DNA of 64,000 nt from Candidatus Rhodoferax mariagerensis (GTDB lineage: Bacteria > Pseudomonadota > Gammaproteobacteria > Burkholderiales > Burkholderiaceae_C), in the NCBI GenBank assembly GCA_016719055.1, contig JADKAW010000040.1, positions 1 to 64,000 of the forward strand, written 5' to 3'. Below are positions 35,400 through 46,772 of the stretch, one piece after another. Every line of letters starts with the position of its first letter. The first letter of the stretch is position 1. The notes below the pieces were generated by a model. The model saw only the letters and a list, made by a program, of their open reading frames with translations, was not told the DNA's origin and made no database searches. The translations under genes were made by a program, and so were the position numbers.

Positions 35400-37929
35400 T
35401 TAATCCAGCAGCAGCATCAGAATCGGCGTCAGGTCACCCTTGCGCACGACGCGTGTCAATGCCCCAGACGCACTGCTGGTGCCCGCCGTGCTGGTGGCAC
35501 TGACCGTACACAGGTAACTGACACCGTTGACAAGGCCGGTGACTGTGAGCGGAGACGTGGTGCCGGAGACGCTGACCGGCGTGCCGCCGGTTGGCGTACA
35601 GGTGGCGGTGTAGCTGTCAATGTCGGTGCCGTTGTCGCTGGCCGGCGGAGTGAAATAGACCCGCATGCCCTGGTCGATCGGTTGCAGGCGCACCAGCGTG
35701 GGAGGGTCGGGCGGCGGCCAGGTCACCAGCACCGTCTGTGGCGAAATGCCCGACTTGCCGTCGCCCAGTTGCCCCATGTTGTTCACGCCCCAACAGGTGA
35801 TGCCACCGCTGGCCAGAGCGCAGGTGAAAAAGCTGCTCGCCACGACCTTGTCCACGCCGGTGTCGGCCAGGGTGACAGGCAGCGGCTCCTGGTAGGTGTC
35901 GGCATCGGTGACCTGCCCGAATCCGTTTGCACCCCAGCACCGCAGCGAACGATTGGCATCGGTGCCGACAATGGCGCAAGTATGTTCCCTGCCAGCTGAA
36001 ATGGCCGTGGCGCCGTAAAGGCCTTGGACATTCGTGGGCACTTTGGGGTGGACATTGATTGTGCCGTCGCCAATTTGGCCGCTGTTGTTATAGCCCCAGC
36101 ATTTCGTAACACTGTCAAAGGGGGGGGTTGCTTTGGCGACGAGGCAGGTGTGGAAGCCCCCGGCCGCGATGGCCAACGTGGCGTTCGAAAAAACCTCTAC
36201 CGGCGTGAGCCGGTCGGTGGTGTTGTTGTCGCCAATCTGGCCCCAGTTGTTCAAACCCCAGCATTTCACCTGGGTGCCGTCACGAGCGGGAACGATGATG
36301 GCGCAGGTATGGTATTTGCCAGCGGTGATGGCGGTGGCCTTTTCGGCGATGACAACCTGCGGCATGGAAGCGGGCGTGGTGTTGCCGGTGCCGAGCTGGC
36401 CCCCACAGGTTGTCACCCCAGCACGAAACCTGCCCGCCTTTGAGCGCGCAGGTGTGTTCGCTGCCGGCGGCAATCGCGGTGACACCAGTGGTCAGCCCCG
36501 CCACGTTCACGGGGGTGGTTTGCGGGGTGGCTGGCCCGCCGCTGCCGAGTTGGCCCCGGGCGTTGCTGCCCCAGCACTTGACCGCCCCGGCGACGATGGC
36601 ACAACTGTGTTCGCCGCCCGCAGCCACTGCCGTGGCCCCGGATACCAGGCCGCTGACGCCAACCGGCGTGGCGCGCGCAAGGGTGGTGCCGTCGCCGAGT
36701 TGGCCGGACGGATTGTGGCCCCAGCATTTCACCGCGCCATTCACCACGGCACAGCCATGGTCCTGGCGGCTGCTGATGGCCGTGGCATTGGCACCGACGG
36801 GTATCGCCACCACATGCACCGGCTGGGCTTCGGTCACGCCGTTGCCCAACTGGCCGGATAGGTTGGAGCCCCAGCACTTGACCGCCCCGGCAACGATGGC
36901 ACAGCTAAACTCCGCGCCAGCCGCCAGAGCCGAGGCGCCGCTCACGGTGCTGGTCTGCGGCACGGTGCGGTAGTCAAACTCTGTGAGCGTTCCGATGCCG
37001 AGTTGTCCACGATAATTCTGGCCCCAGCACTGCGTACTGCCGTTGTTGATGATGGCACAGGTGTGATATTGGCCGGTGGCCACTGCGGTGACGCTGCCGG
37101 ACAGCCCCTGGGTTGCTGTCGGCACGAGAGATTGGGTCTGGTTGCCGGTACCGAGTTCGCCATGGCTGTTATTCCCCCAGCAATTGAGTGTGCCGGCAAC
37201 GATGGCGCAACTGTGAAAAACGCCCATGGTGATGAATGAGGCCCCGCTGGGGATGATGGTTGCTGGCAACAGCCGATCGTTGTTGTCGCCGGTACCGAGT
37301 TGTCCTGACGAGTTCAAGCCCCAGCACTGCACCGCGCCGCCGCCCACAATGGCACAGGTCTGCCCTTTGGCGGCGGCTGCAATAGCCGTGGCACCGCTGG
37401 GAATGGCGGTGAAAGGTGTTGCCACCACGGTGCTCGAACTGCCATTGCCAACCTGCCCGTACTTATTGGCCCCCCAGCACTTGACGGCCCCGCCGACAAG
37501 TGCGCAGGTATGCGAATAGCTGACCGCAACGGCCGTGGCACCGGTGATGCCGGGCACCGTGAACGGCACCAGGCTGGGGTTCATGCTGCCTGGCCCCAGT
37601 TGGCCATAGTCGTTTTGCCCCCAACACTTGACCAGGCCGGCATCGATGGCGCAACTGTGTTGGTAGCCGACCGCGATGGCCGTCGCCTGCCCGATGCCGG
37701 AGACCGGCTTGGCAAGCTCCCGCGCCGTGGTGCTGCCATCGCCCAACTGGCCGGCTTGGTTCGTTCCCCAGCAAAGCACGGTGCCGGTGGCGGTCAGCGC
37801 GCAGGAGTAGTCGTAGCCGGCGGCGATCTGCACGACACCGGTAAGTGGCTGGCTGGCGTGGGCGGGCACGGCGGCTAGCAGCGTGACGACCAGCGCCAAC
37901 AGATTTCGAAAGGTAAGAAAGTTGCTCAT
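35400..37929 (-). pseudogene. secreted RCC1-repeat protein A, single-base insertion
   Basis: The intact product would be about 842 residues. It has a signal peptide (MSNFLTFRNLLALVVTLLAA), then some 14 RCC1/BNR-type repeats with the pattern CALTATGTVLCWGTNQAGQL, a fibronectin-III-like domain (PPTLVRLQPIDQGMRVYF), and the C-terminal tail GDLTPILMLLLD. The frame breaks at a run of five C on the plus strand (36400-36404), where four are expected from the repeat pattern CWG-x-N-x-x-GQLG. The N-terminal piece ends at 36280, and the C-terminal piece is open from about 36399 to 35400. With one base removed the gene is exactly in frame. It is in tandem with copy B, 13 bases downstream of it. Beta-propeller proteins of this kind bind proteins or sugars, but no ligand can be assigned. 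Confidence 0.8.
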
Positions 37930-37942
37930 GGCGGGATGCCTC

Positions 37943-40467
37943 CTAATCCAGCAGCAACATCAGAATCGGTGTCAGGTCACCCTTGCGCACGACGCGTGTC
38001 ATCGCCCCAGACGCACTGCTGGTGCCCGCCGTGCTGGTGGCACTGACCGTACACAGGTAACTGACACCGTTGACAAGGCCGGTGACTGTGAGCGGCGAGG
38101 TGGTGCCAGTAAGACTGACCGGCGTGCCACCGGTTGGCGTACAGGTGGCGGTGTAGCTGTCGATGTCGGTGCCGTTGTCGCTGGCCGGCGGAGTGAAATA
38201 GACCCGCATGCCCTGGTCAATCGGCTGCAGGCGCACCAGCGTGGGTGGGTCGGGCGGCGGCCATGTCACCAGCACCGTCTGTGGCGAAATGCCCGACTTG
38301 CCGTCGCCCAGTTGCCCCAAATAGTTCCAGCCCCAACAAGTGACACCACCGCTGGCCAGGGCACAGGTGTGATAACTGCTCGCCGCGACCTTGTCCACGC
38401 CGGTGTCGGCCAGGGTAACAGGCAGCGGCTCCCGGTCGGTGTCGGCATCGGTGACCTGTCCGAATGCGTTTAAACCCCAGCACCGCAGCGAACGATTGGT
38501 GCCGACAATGGCGCAAGTGTGTTCCCCGCCGACTGAAATGGCCGTGGCACCGTAAAGTCCTTGGACATTCGTGGGCACCTTGGGGTGGACATTGATTGTG
38601 CCGTCGCCAATTTGGCCTTTGTTGTTATAGCCCCAGCATTTGGTAACACTGTCAAAGGGCGGATTTACTTTGGCGATGAGACAGGTGTGGCTGCCCCCGG
38701 CGGCAATAGCGATAGTGTCGCTCGAAAAAACCTCTACCGGCGAGAGCCGGTCCGTGGTGCTGTTGTCGCCAATCTGGCCCCAATAGTTCAAACCCCAGCA
38801 TTTCACCACCTTGGTAGGGTCGCGACCACCAAGACCGACGATGGCACAGGTATGGGCACCTCCGGCGGTGATGGCGGTGGCATTTTCAGTAATGACAACC
38901 TGCGGCATGGGGGCAGGTAAGGTGTTGCCGGTACCAATCTGGCCATACTGGTTGCTGCCCCAGCACGAGACCTGCCCGCCTTTGAGCGCGCAGGTGTGTT
39001 CGAAGCCGGCGGCAATGGCGGTGACACCAGTGGTCAGCCCCGCCACGTTCACGGGGTGGTTTGCGGGGTGGCTGGCCCGCCGCTGCCGAGTTGGCCCCGG
39101 GCGTTGCTGCCCCAGCACTTGACCGCTCCGGCGACGATGGCACAACTGTGTTCGCCGCCGGCGGCCACTGCCGTGGCCCCGGATACCAGGCCGCTGACCC
39201 CAACCGGCGTGGCGCGCGCAACGGTGGTGCCGTCGCCGAGTTGGCCCGACGGATTGTGGCCCCAGCATTTCACCGCGCCATTTACCACGGCACAGCCATG
39301 GTCATGGTGGCTGCTGATGGCCGTGGCATTGGCACCGACGGGTATCGCCACCACATGCGCCCGCTGGGCTTCGGTCACGCCGTTGCCCAACTGGCCGTAA
39401 CGGTTAGAGCCCCAGCACTTGACCGCGCCGGCGACGATGGCACAGCTAAAGTAATCGCCAGCGGCCAGGGCCGAGGCACCGCTTACGGCGCTGGTCTGTG
39501 GCAGTGGGCGGAAGTCCCAGTCCGCGAGCGTGCCGATGCCGAGTTGTCCACGATTATTCTTACCCCAGCACTGCGTGCTACCGTTGTTGTTGATGGCACA
39601 GGTGTGTAATTGGCCGGTGGCCACCGTGGTGACGCTGCCGGACAGCCCCTGGGTTGCTGTCGGCACGAGAGATTGGGTCTTGTTGCCGGTACCGAGCTGA
39701 CCTTCGACGTTAATCCCCCAGCACTTGAGTGTGCCGGCAACGATGGCGCAACTGTGACCTGAGCCAAGTGCGATGGCCGTGGCCCCGTTGGGGATGATGG
39801 TTGTCGGTGACAGCCGATGAGTCTCGTCGCCGGTACCAAGTTGTCCGGATTGGTTCCATCCCCAGCACTGCACCGCGCCGCCGCCAACAATGGCACAGGT
39901 CTGGCCATTTGCGGCGGCAATAGCCGTGGCCCCATTGGGAATGGTGCTGAAAGGTGTTGCCACCACGGTGCTCGAACTGCCATTGCCAACCTGCCCGTAC
40001 ATATTGGCCCCCCAGCACTTGACGGCCCCGCCGACAAGTGCGCAGGTATGCGAATAGCTGACCGCAACGGCCGTGGCACCGGTGATGCCGGGCACCGTGA
40101 ACGGCACCAGGCTGGGGTTCATGCTGCCTGGCCCCAGTTGGCCATAGTCGTTTTGACCCCAACACTTGACCAGGCCGGCATCGACGGCGCAACTGTGTTG
40201 GTAGCCGACCGCGATGGCCGTTGCCTGCCCGATGCCGGAGACCGGCTTGGCAAGCTCCCGCGCCGTGGTGCTGCCATCGCCCAACTGGCCGGCTTGGTTC
40301 GTTCCCCAGCACAGCACGGTGCCGGTGGCGGTCAGCGCGCAGGCGTATTCATCACCGGCGGCGATCTGCACGACACCGGTAAGTGGCTGGCTGGCTTGGG
40401 CCGGACCAATCGCCAGCATGGCCAGCAGGGCAATAATCACGCGAAGAAGGTTCAGCAAATTTTTCAT
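37943..40467 (-). pseudogene. secreted RCC1-repeat protein B, single-base deletion
   Basis: Close paralogue of the RCC1 gene just downstream, with near-identical repeats, fibronectin-like domain and C-terminal tail TPILMLLLD. The signal peptide differs (MKNLLNLLRVIIALLAMLAI). The frame breaks at 39053-39056, a run of four G on the plus strand where copy A has five (36511-36515). The N-terminal piece ends with PQTTP at 39049 and the remainder is open to 37943. With one base added the product would be 841 residues. The sequence before the ATG matches that before copy C. Near-identity of the last ~120 residues among the three copies suggests gene conversion. Confidence 0.8.
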
Positions 40468-40550
40468 GGTCTGGATACGACGATGGTCAGGCGCAACCGT
40501 TATCGGCAACAAATGATGATTTCATTGGTATTCCTTGAACCAATCGTGCG

Positions 40551-42848
40551 TTACTGGCAAATGCCGTCGCCGCTGTGAATGCAGGCGGGAATGACAAGTT
40601 GCGCCGCGGCGGTGCGGTTATCGGCTGACCGTGCAATGAATGTCGAGACTGCTCCGCCCTCAGGGAAAGAAAAATTCGCGACGAAGACCGGATAACCCGT
40701 GCCCCACTGCTGTCCCCAGGCGCTCAGTGGAACTGCAGTGCCATCGCCTCGTTGCAGGGACATGGCGGCAACGGCGCTGTCTTGCGCGGTTATTTCTACC
40801 CACCAGACGCCGCGCCGGGTGACGCTGAACGCGGGCGCCCAATTGGCAGCGGAGATGGTCACCTGGGCACTGGCGGCTCGGGCTGGGTCGCTGAGACTGA
40901 TGGCTGAAACGGTGCAGGTTCGCTCGGTCACTGGTGCCGTGTAATGGCCCTGAGAATCGATAGCGCCGCAGCCCGATTCCGGCACCGACCAGGCAACCCT
41001 TTTGTCGGATGAGCCAGTCACCAGCGCATTGAACCGGGCCTGGGCAAGCGGCTTGACCCAGGTATTGCCTTGCATCACCGATATGCCAACCGGCTGCGTC
41101 GCCTCAGGTTCAAGAAAACCCCGACGCAGCGCCTGCAACAGGAAATTTGGCTCGGCATGCGTCTTGACATAGCCCTGGTTGACGGTCCAGACAATGCTGC
41201 CGCCGTAGCCGTTGTTCCGGGAAAAGCGACCTTTCTCGACGATCGATTGCTCATCTTCAAAGCTGACATAGTGACAACCATGACGTTCCGGGTCGGGCAA
41301 GCTCAAGTAAGGCTGCAACGCCTGGTCGTCCCAATAGCGATCCAACTCCGAATAGGCCCCGTTGGTGCCAAACAATTCGGCCAGCGGCGAGTCATTGTCG
41401 CCACCGGCAATGCTCACACCAGATTCCGTGCTCTGGTTCGGGCCAGTGATGCCGCCGGTGTAGCAGGTGGCGTAGAACGGGATGCCCATGCCCAATTTGG
41501 CCTTGGGAATGCCCGCCGCAGCATAAAGCTTCAGGGATTCTGCGATGCTCACTGGCGTGGCTGGCTTGACACCCGATAAAGGCGCGTTGTGCCAGGACAG
41601 CCAGCCAGCACCGGCCCAAGACGTAGCCGGGTAGTAAGACATCAGGTTGACCCGGTCCAGATAGTTGGCAATGCCGGGCAGATTTGGTTCGACCACGTCA
41701 TAGTTGATGTTGAGCGGGCCAACTGGCAGGGTCAGGATGGCATTGGGTATGGCCTGCCGCAGTTCCTGGGCGAAACTCTGGAACAGGTTCCAGTCGAGAT
41801 GGTTCTCCCAATCCAGATCCAGTCCGTCATACCCGTAAGTGGTCATGGCACTGCGCAGGTTGGCGATGAATGCCGCCCGGTGGTGCGTCACGGCAGACAG
41901 GATTTCGGCTCCGTTGTCGTCGCCACCCAGCATCAGTATCGCTTTGCGCCCGGCCGCGTGCGCCCGCGCGGCAATGTCTGTAGCCAGGGCCGGTCCGTTG
42001 ACCGGGTCCCAATCGAAACTGGTGTCGAGGCTGCCGTCGGCATTTGCCTTGACCCGCGCCATGATGACGTGCGTCAGACCGCGCCAGTCGATGGCCTCGG
42101 GCGGATAAAGCGACCGCTGATACGCCACGTAGTAGCCCATCACCCACTGGTTGACACTTTGCGCTACGGGCTGGCTCACATTGACCAAGACATTGCTTGC
42201 GGCAACGCCAACACTGCTGGTGACAGTCAGGATGTACGTCGTGCTTTGAGCTGGTGTAACGGTCATTGGAAGTCCACTTGTGATCGGCATGTTGCCTGGC
42301 TCCACCCGGCCGCTGCCGTTGAGAAAGACCGCGCTGAGTTGAACCGACTCACCACGAACGATGCTTTCCTTGCTCGCAGAAAAGGACGAAATTACAGGAC
42401 CAGGCGTCACAGGTTGGGTCTGACCTTCCAGCACCGGCTGCTCCAGCAGAAAACGGAAGGGCAAGGTGCTGGCCATCTTGCCATCATTGGTTTTGGCGAC
42501 CAGCCGCACTGGCGTGCCCGCTGCCAGACCATCGAGGCCCGCCGCCCAATACAGACCATACCAGTCGACATCAGCCAGCCCAAAGACGCGGTCCACTTCG
42601 GTATTGGCCGAAAAAGACCGCAACACTTCGAAGTTCACTTGCTTGATCACCGCTGCGTTGTTCGCTGAAGCAGAACCATTGCGGTTATAGCCGCCAGGAC
42701 CTTCGGCGTAAGCTGTCAAATACCAGTTGCTCGTCGAATCCATCACGACCCGGAACTTTGGATCCCAGTCAGCCGCCTGGAGCGACATGGACATCAATGC
42801 CAACAGAAACCCTGTGATGGCCACCAACAGTCGTTGCATGCTCTTCAT
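40551..42848 (-). CDS. secreted GH18 chitinase-like glycoside hydrolase
   Basis: A 765-residue exported protein. A signal peptide (SMQRLLVAITGFLLALMSMS) is followed by an N-terminal domain with an expanded aromatic strand (WYLTAYAEGPGGYNRNG), an Ig-like spacer (SFSASKESIVRGESVQLSAV) and the catalytic TIM barrel. The GH18 motif is intact: DGLDLDWE with Glu as the acid/base. The barrel also has the usual YYVAYQRSLYPPEAIDW start and MSYYPATSW. The C-terminal part is an Ig-like domain and a second domain resembling the N-terminal one (WAPAFSVTRRGVWWVEI). GGAGG precedes the ATG at 42848. It lies 70 bases from the CSLREA gene and probably acts on chitin or another GlcNAc polymer. Confidence 0.92.
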   Translation of the reverse strand: MKSMQRLLVAITGFLLALMSMSLQAADWDPKFRVVMDSTSNWYLTAYAEGPGGYNRNGSASANNAAVIKQVNFEVLRSFSANTEVDRVFGLADVDWYGLYWAAGLDGLAAGTPVRLVAKTNDGKMASTLPFRFLLEQPVLEGQTQPVTPGPVISSFSASKESIVRGESVQLSAVFLNGSGRVEPGNMPITSGLPMTVTPAQSTTYILTVTSSVGVAASNVLVNVSQPVAQSVNQWVMGYYVAYQRSLYPPEAIDWRGLTHVIMARVKANADGSLDTSFDWDPVNGPALATDIAARAHAAGRKAILMLGGDDNGAEILSAVTHHRAAFIANLRSAMTTYGYDGLDLDWENHLDWNLFQSFAQELRQAIPNAILTLPVGPLNINYDVVEPNLPGIANYLDRVNLMSYYPATSWAGAGWLSWHNAPLSGVKPATPVSIAESLKLYAAAGIPKAKLGMGIPFYATCYTGGITGPNQSTESGVSIAGGDNDSPLAELFGTNGAYSELDRYWDDQALQPYLSLPDPERHGCHYVSFEDEQSIVEKGRFSRNNGYGGSIVWTVNQGYVKTHAEPNFLLQALRRGFLEPEATQPVGISVMQGNTWVKPLAQARFNALVTGSSDKRVAWSVPESGCGAIDSQGHYTAPVTERTCTVSAISLSDPARAASAQVTISAANWAPAFSVTRRGVWWVEITAQDSAVAAMSLQRGDGTAVPLSAWGQQWGTGYPVFVANFSFPEGGAVSTFIARSADNRTAAAQLVIPACIHSGDGICQ

Positions 42849-42918
42849 GTGAACCTCCGTATCAAGATTTGCAATGCCCGTGTCCATGGCTGCTCGATCA
42901 GCAGTGAGACATCGGCGT

Positions 42919-45318
42919 TCATAGGGTTTTCTTCCGGCCGATGGACAGAAAACTGACGCCCGCCAGCAGCAGGCTGAGCAGGATCAATCCCCACTCGGAC
43001 AAGGTAGGGATTGGCTCGATGGCGGTGACTGACGCCGTGCCGTTGCCAGAAAGTGGCACCAGCGAACTGTCGGCCCGGCCGCTTAAAACGATCGCCAGCG
43101 AAGCGCTGCGTGCACCCGCGGCCGCGGGCGTGAACACGATGCCGATGGTGCAGCTGGCGGCCGGCGCCAGGCTGATGATGCAGTTGTTCGACTGAATGGT
43201 GAAATCACCCAGTGAACTGATTGAGGCGGCAGTGATGAGCAACGGTGTAGCGCCAGTGTTCGTGACCGTGACAGTGCGCGGCGTGCTGGCAGAGCCTACC
43301 GCCTGGTTGCCGAAGCTCAGGCTGGTCGGACTGAACGAGAGCGTTGGTGGCACCGGAGGTGCGGAATCGTCGTTGCTTATGGTGCCCAGGCCAGTGCTGT
43401 CGCCCAGGGTTGCGCCTGTCAGGCCCAAGGAATCCAAAACAACGAGGAAGGTTTCACTGGCTTCGTAGGCGGTGTCGCCATTGACCAGGATGGTCACGGT
43501 ACGCGGCGTGCCGTCCCCTGCCGCCCAGGTCAGGTAACCCGATCCGGCGGCGTAGTCCCCCGATGCCGCCGTGGCCGTGCCGTTGCTGGTGCTCCAGTGA
43601 ATGTTGACCGGCGCTGTCGGCGTGCTGGACAGCGACACCGTGAAGTTGAACGCGGTGGTGCCGCTGTTGCCTTCGTAGGTGGTGTTGTCGTTGATGGTTG
43701 CCGCTGGAAGGGCCGCTGGTGCGCCAGGAATCTGCACGCAGGCCGAGAATTCCGAGGTATTGCCACCCGTTACATCGGTGGCGATCAAGCTGACGTACTT
43801 GCCCGCTGCCCAACCGGCTGTGGCGAGCGGGACAGACCGTGTGCCGCCGGCGTTGCCGATGGAATTGGTGGTGATGATCGGCAAATATGGCGCAGGATAT
43901 TGCCCCTGGCCGTGGCCAGAGGTAGCGCAGGCATCGTTAGCGTAGGCTCTGATATCGAAATCCGTATTGGCCGCGCTGTCGAGGGAGAAGACGATATCGA
44001 CGTTGCCACCGTTGACCGTCGCCGAAGTGATGACCGGGAAATTCTGCAGGCTGTTGGGGCCAGTGTCGGCATCGAGCGCGGCGGGTACATCGTTGGCGGT
44101 GACCGTGTAACCCGCTTCACCGAACGGTCTCATGTTGATGCCCAACTGTCCGTTGCCGAAGATCCAGTTGGGATCCCAAATGGCGTTGGAAGAGTCCAGC
44201 CGGTTTCCGCTCATATGCAAGCCATTGACACCTTCGACTGCAATCCCATTGTTGGTGTTGTGGGCGATGCCGTTGCCATAAACCGAGTTGCCCGCTGCAG
44301 CAACGGTGACGAGTGTGTCGATCAACACACCATTGCGGTTGGGGTGAGCCGCGCCACCCACACCGACGCCGATGCCGTTTTCAGTGATGGTGCTGTTGGT
44401 GACCGACCGAAACCGTATGCCGTAGCCATCTGAATGCCCTGAAATGGCATTGCGGCTGATCAGGATATCGCTGATCGTGCCGGACGAAGCTGTCGCGTTG
44501 ATACCATTGCCGCCGCCGCCGATCATTGCCGTGCCACTGGCATCGGTGCCGATCAAGTTGCCCATCACAGTGATGTCACCGCGTGTCAGTTGGACATTGT
44601 CGTAGCGGCTGCCCGAGATCAGATTGCGATCCCTACCGAAGAGGCCGCCAATCTCGCCACTGCCATCCATCCAAATCCCTAAGTGGCAAGCCGCGACCGT
44701 CTGGCCGTCCGGGCGCATGCCGATGAAATTGCCTTGGATGAGCACTCCGGTGGTACCGAAGGCGGTTCGGATGCAGGCGCTGAAGCCGGGAAAATTGCCA
44801 ACCGCCAAGCCGGTGACGCGGCTGTTGCTGGCACCAATATCGAAATGAAGGCCCTCAAAATCGGCCGGTACCAAGGTACCGTCGATCTGTACCCGTAACT
44901 GAGTAGTGAGGGGGAGTATCGACGGGTAAATGTTTGTGGCCAGGGTGTTGGTAGCAGCACCCGGCTGGGTGTAGCCGTCGATGGTGACCTTGCGCGTGAT
45001 GGCGGGCAGCGCGGAACCAGTAACGCCGATGGTGCACACGCCGTTGGCACCGGTGCAGCCGACATCAGTGGCGCCGGGAATGTTAAAGGCGATCGTATCG
45101 CTCGTGCCCCAGACGGCACCGGTGTTCGGGCAATCCGCCGTGGCGGTGGCGGTGTTGCTGGCGTTGATCGCCTCGCGCAGGGTGCATTGTCCGTCCACCG
45201 TGGTGGTGTCGGCGCTGCTGTTAACGGTGAGCGTGGCGGCCTGCGCCGCGCTGGCAAGACAGACGATCCACGCGTAAACCATTGCGCGGCCGAATGAATC
45301 GGGTAGGTGCAAAATCAT
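42919..45318 (-). CDS. secreted CSLREA/beta-helix protein with Calx-beta and IPTL-CTERM sorting tail
   Basis: A 799-residue exported protein. It has a signal peptide (AMVYAWIVCLASAAQA), a CSLREA domain (TLTVNSSADTTTVDGQCTLR), and a right-handed parallel beta-helix with many NLISGS/ISGHSDGYGI rungs (residues ~150-420). A Calx-beta domain (FNFTVSLSSTPTAPVNIHWS) and an Ash/choice-of-anchor D domain (SFSPTSLSFGNQAVGSASTP) follow. The tail IPTLSEWGLILLSLLLAGVS plus a basic end is the IPTL-CTERM signal for exosortase-like processing. The start is the ATG at 45318, with AAGGGA upstream. The product is probably an outer-surface structural or adhesive protein. A decayed relative lies at 47986-48672. 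Confidence 0.9.
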   Translation of the reverse strand: MILHLPDSFGRAMVYAWIVCLASAAQAATLTVNSSADTTTVDGQCTLREAINASNTATATADCPNTGAVWGTSDTIAFNIPGATDVGCTGANGVCTIGVTGSALPAITRKVTIDGYTQPGAATNTLATNIYPSILPLTTQLRVQIDGTLVPADFEGLHFDIGASNSRVTGLAVGNFPGFSACIRTAFGTTGVLIQGNFIGMRPDGQTVAACHLGIWMDGSGEIGGLFGRDRNLISGSRYDNVQLTRGDITVMGNLIGTDASGTAMIGGGGNGINATASSGTISDILISRNAISGHSDGYGIRFRSVTNSTITENGIGVGVGGAAHPNRNGVLIDTLVTVAAAGNSVYGNGIAHNTNNGIAVEGVNGLHMSGNRLDSSNAIWDPNWIFGNGQLGINMRPFGEAGYTVTANDVPAALDADTGPNSLQNFPVITSATVNGGNVDIVFSLDSAANTDFDIRAYANDACATSGHGQGQYPAPYLPIITTNSIGNAGGTRSVPLATAGWAAGKYVSLIATDVTGGNTSEFSACVQIPGAPAALPAATINDNTTYEGNSGTTAFNFTVSLSSTPTAPVNIHWSTSNGTATAASGDYAAGSGYLTWAAGDGTPRTVTILVNGDTAYEASETFLVVLDSLGLTGATLGDSTGLGTISNDDSAPPVPPTLSFSPTSLSFGNQAVGSASTPRTVTVTNTGATPLLITAASISSLGDFTIQSNNCIISLAPAASCTIGIVFTPAAAGARSASLAIVLSGRADSSLVPLSGNGTASVTAIEPIPTLSEWGLILLSLLLAGVSFLSIGRKKTL

Positions 45319-45395
45319 GAAATCAAGTCCCTTAAGGCGAGAAAGTCGGCGACGGCCGGACAACTTGCGGCATGCTATCCAAATGTAAAGGGCGA

Positions 45396-45422
45396 TATCA
45401 CCCCCGCGCGGGGGGGTTTTCG
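45396..45422. promoter_or_regulatory. GC-rich palindrome in the divergent CSLREA-luxR1 promoter region
   Basis: CACCCCCGCGCGGGGGGGTT contains a perfect palindrome CCCCCGCGCGGGGG (45401-45414) followed by TTTT. It is 80 bases from the CSLREA start and 200 bases from luxR1. A very similar element lies upstream of luxR2 at 52481. No plus-strand gene ends nearby, so it is not an ordinary terminator. Confidence 0.55.
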
Positions 45423-45612
45423 GGGGGTAGCGTCTTGCATCAGTTCACCAGGTTGACAACTCCTGCTGCACCCGCGCCGGAGGATGACAGCGCGCTGCGC
45501 CACCACCGCGAATGGACCTGAATGCCGGGGAACGAGCATTCATGAATGCCACTCATCCATTCGCTAACATCGGTTTCGTCGCCAACCCCGCGGATATCTG
45601 CCGTCTTCCCGC

Positions 45613-46668
45613 ATGAAAAAGTATTCCCGCACCCTGTCGAGTTTGCGCCATCTGTGCAGCCTGGATCTGCCCGGCGAGATGCTCGTTCCGCAGTTCCTGA
45701 ACGCGCTGGGCGAAATTGTCCCCACCGAGGTATCGACGCTGGTCTGGCACGGTCCCGACCTGACACCGGTCAGGATGTTCAGCGAACAACCTGAATCGCG
45801 CCTCGGCATGCAGGCTTTCTTGCAGTTCCTTGACGAGCACAGACGTGTCGGCTTCGACTGGTTCGCCTTGACGGCGGCTGCGATCAACGACCGTGATGAT
45901 CCGCGGGTCAAACGTATTTTTGGTTTCGTCGAGAACGAAGTGCGGGCACCGCTGCACCTGCCACATGAGTTTACGTCGCACTTCACCGCCATCGATAGCG
46001 GCTATTTCAGCATTAACCTGTGGCGCGGTGGCCGCCCCTATTCTGCCGCTGAGCGCGCCTTTGCCGGCGGCGTTATTGGCTACCTGCAATATGCGTTGAA
46101 TCGGCCGGCCGATCTTCGGCCATTGCCGTTCGCCGACGACGATCGCCTGGGTGTCATGTTGCTCGACGCTTGCGGTCGCATCGCGCAGGTCAACGAGCAG
46201 GCGCTTGCCCTGGCGGCAATGGCGGCCAACGCCCCGGCCCGCACAGGGTTCGGCTGCCCGCAAGCCATGGCCGCAATCTGCCGTCAACTGGCCCTTGACC
46301 TGCGGGCGATGAATCGCGGCGCCCCCGCCGCCCCGCCTCAGCGCGCGATCATCAATGCCTGGGGGCGCATCACGATGCGCGCCACCTGGCTCCAGCCACC
46401 GAACGGTAACGGCGACGGCACGATTGCCATCCTCTTCAGCCGCCAGGTGCCCCGCCGTCTCAAGCTCTGGCAGAGCATCCACGGCTTGCGCCTGTCGCCC
46501 CGGCAGCAGGAGGTGGCCTTGTTGTCCGCCGAGGGCCACACGCAGCAGGATATCGCCAGACGCCTGAACATCGGCCTGGCCACCACCATCGACCACATTC
46601 GCGCCCTCTATGACCGCCTCGATATCCCCGTCGATCGCGAGGCACTGCGGCAGAGGCTTCTCGGGTAG
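45613..46668 (+). CDS. LuxR-type regulator 1 of the secreted-protein island
   Basis: A 351-residue regulator. The first ~290 residues form a sensor-like region without a receiver domain. A LuxR/GerE helix-turn-helix follows (LRLSPRQQEVALLSAEGHTQ, then DIARRLNIGLATTIDHIRAL). The architecture and length match the second LuxR-type protein in the island (51329-52384), although the sequences differ. There is no AHL-binding signature that I can recognise. It is divergent from the CSLREA gene, and a GC-rich palindrome shared with the other luxR promoter lies between them. It probably controls the secreted-protein genes. Confidence 0.85.
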   Translation: MKKYSRTLSSLRHLCSLDLPGEMLVPQFLNALGEIVPTEVSTLVWHGPDLTPVRMFSEQPESRLGMQAFLQFLDEHRRVGFDWFALTAAAINDRDDPRVKRIFGFVENEVRAPLHLPHEFTSHFTAIDSGYFSINLWRGGRPYSAAERAFAGGVIGYLQYALNRPADLRPLPFADDDRLGVMLLDACGRIAQVNEQALALAAMAANAPARTGFGCPQAMAAICRQLALDLRAMNRGAPAAPPQRAIINAWGRITMRATWLQPPNGNGDGTIAILFSRQVPRRLKLWQSIHGLRLSPRQQEVALLSAEGHTQQDIARRLNIGLATTIDHIRALYDRLDIPVDREALRQRLLG

Positions 46669-46772
46669 GGGTCTGCGCACGGCGCTCGCTCGCGATTCTG
46701 GTCACTGCAGGTTATTGCACGATCCGGACAAAACCACCCTCCTGGATTGCGAATGCCTGCTTGCATTCACGG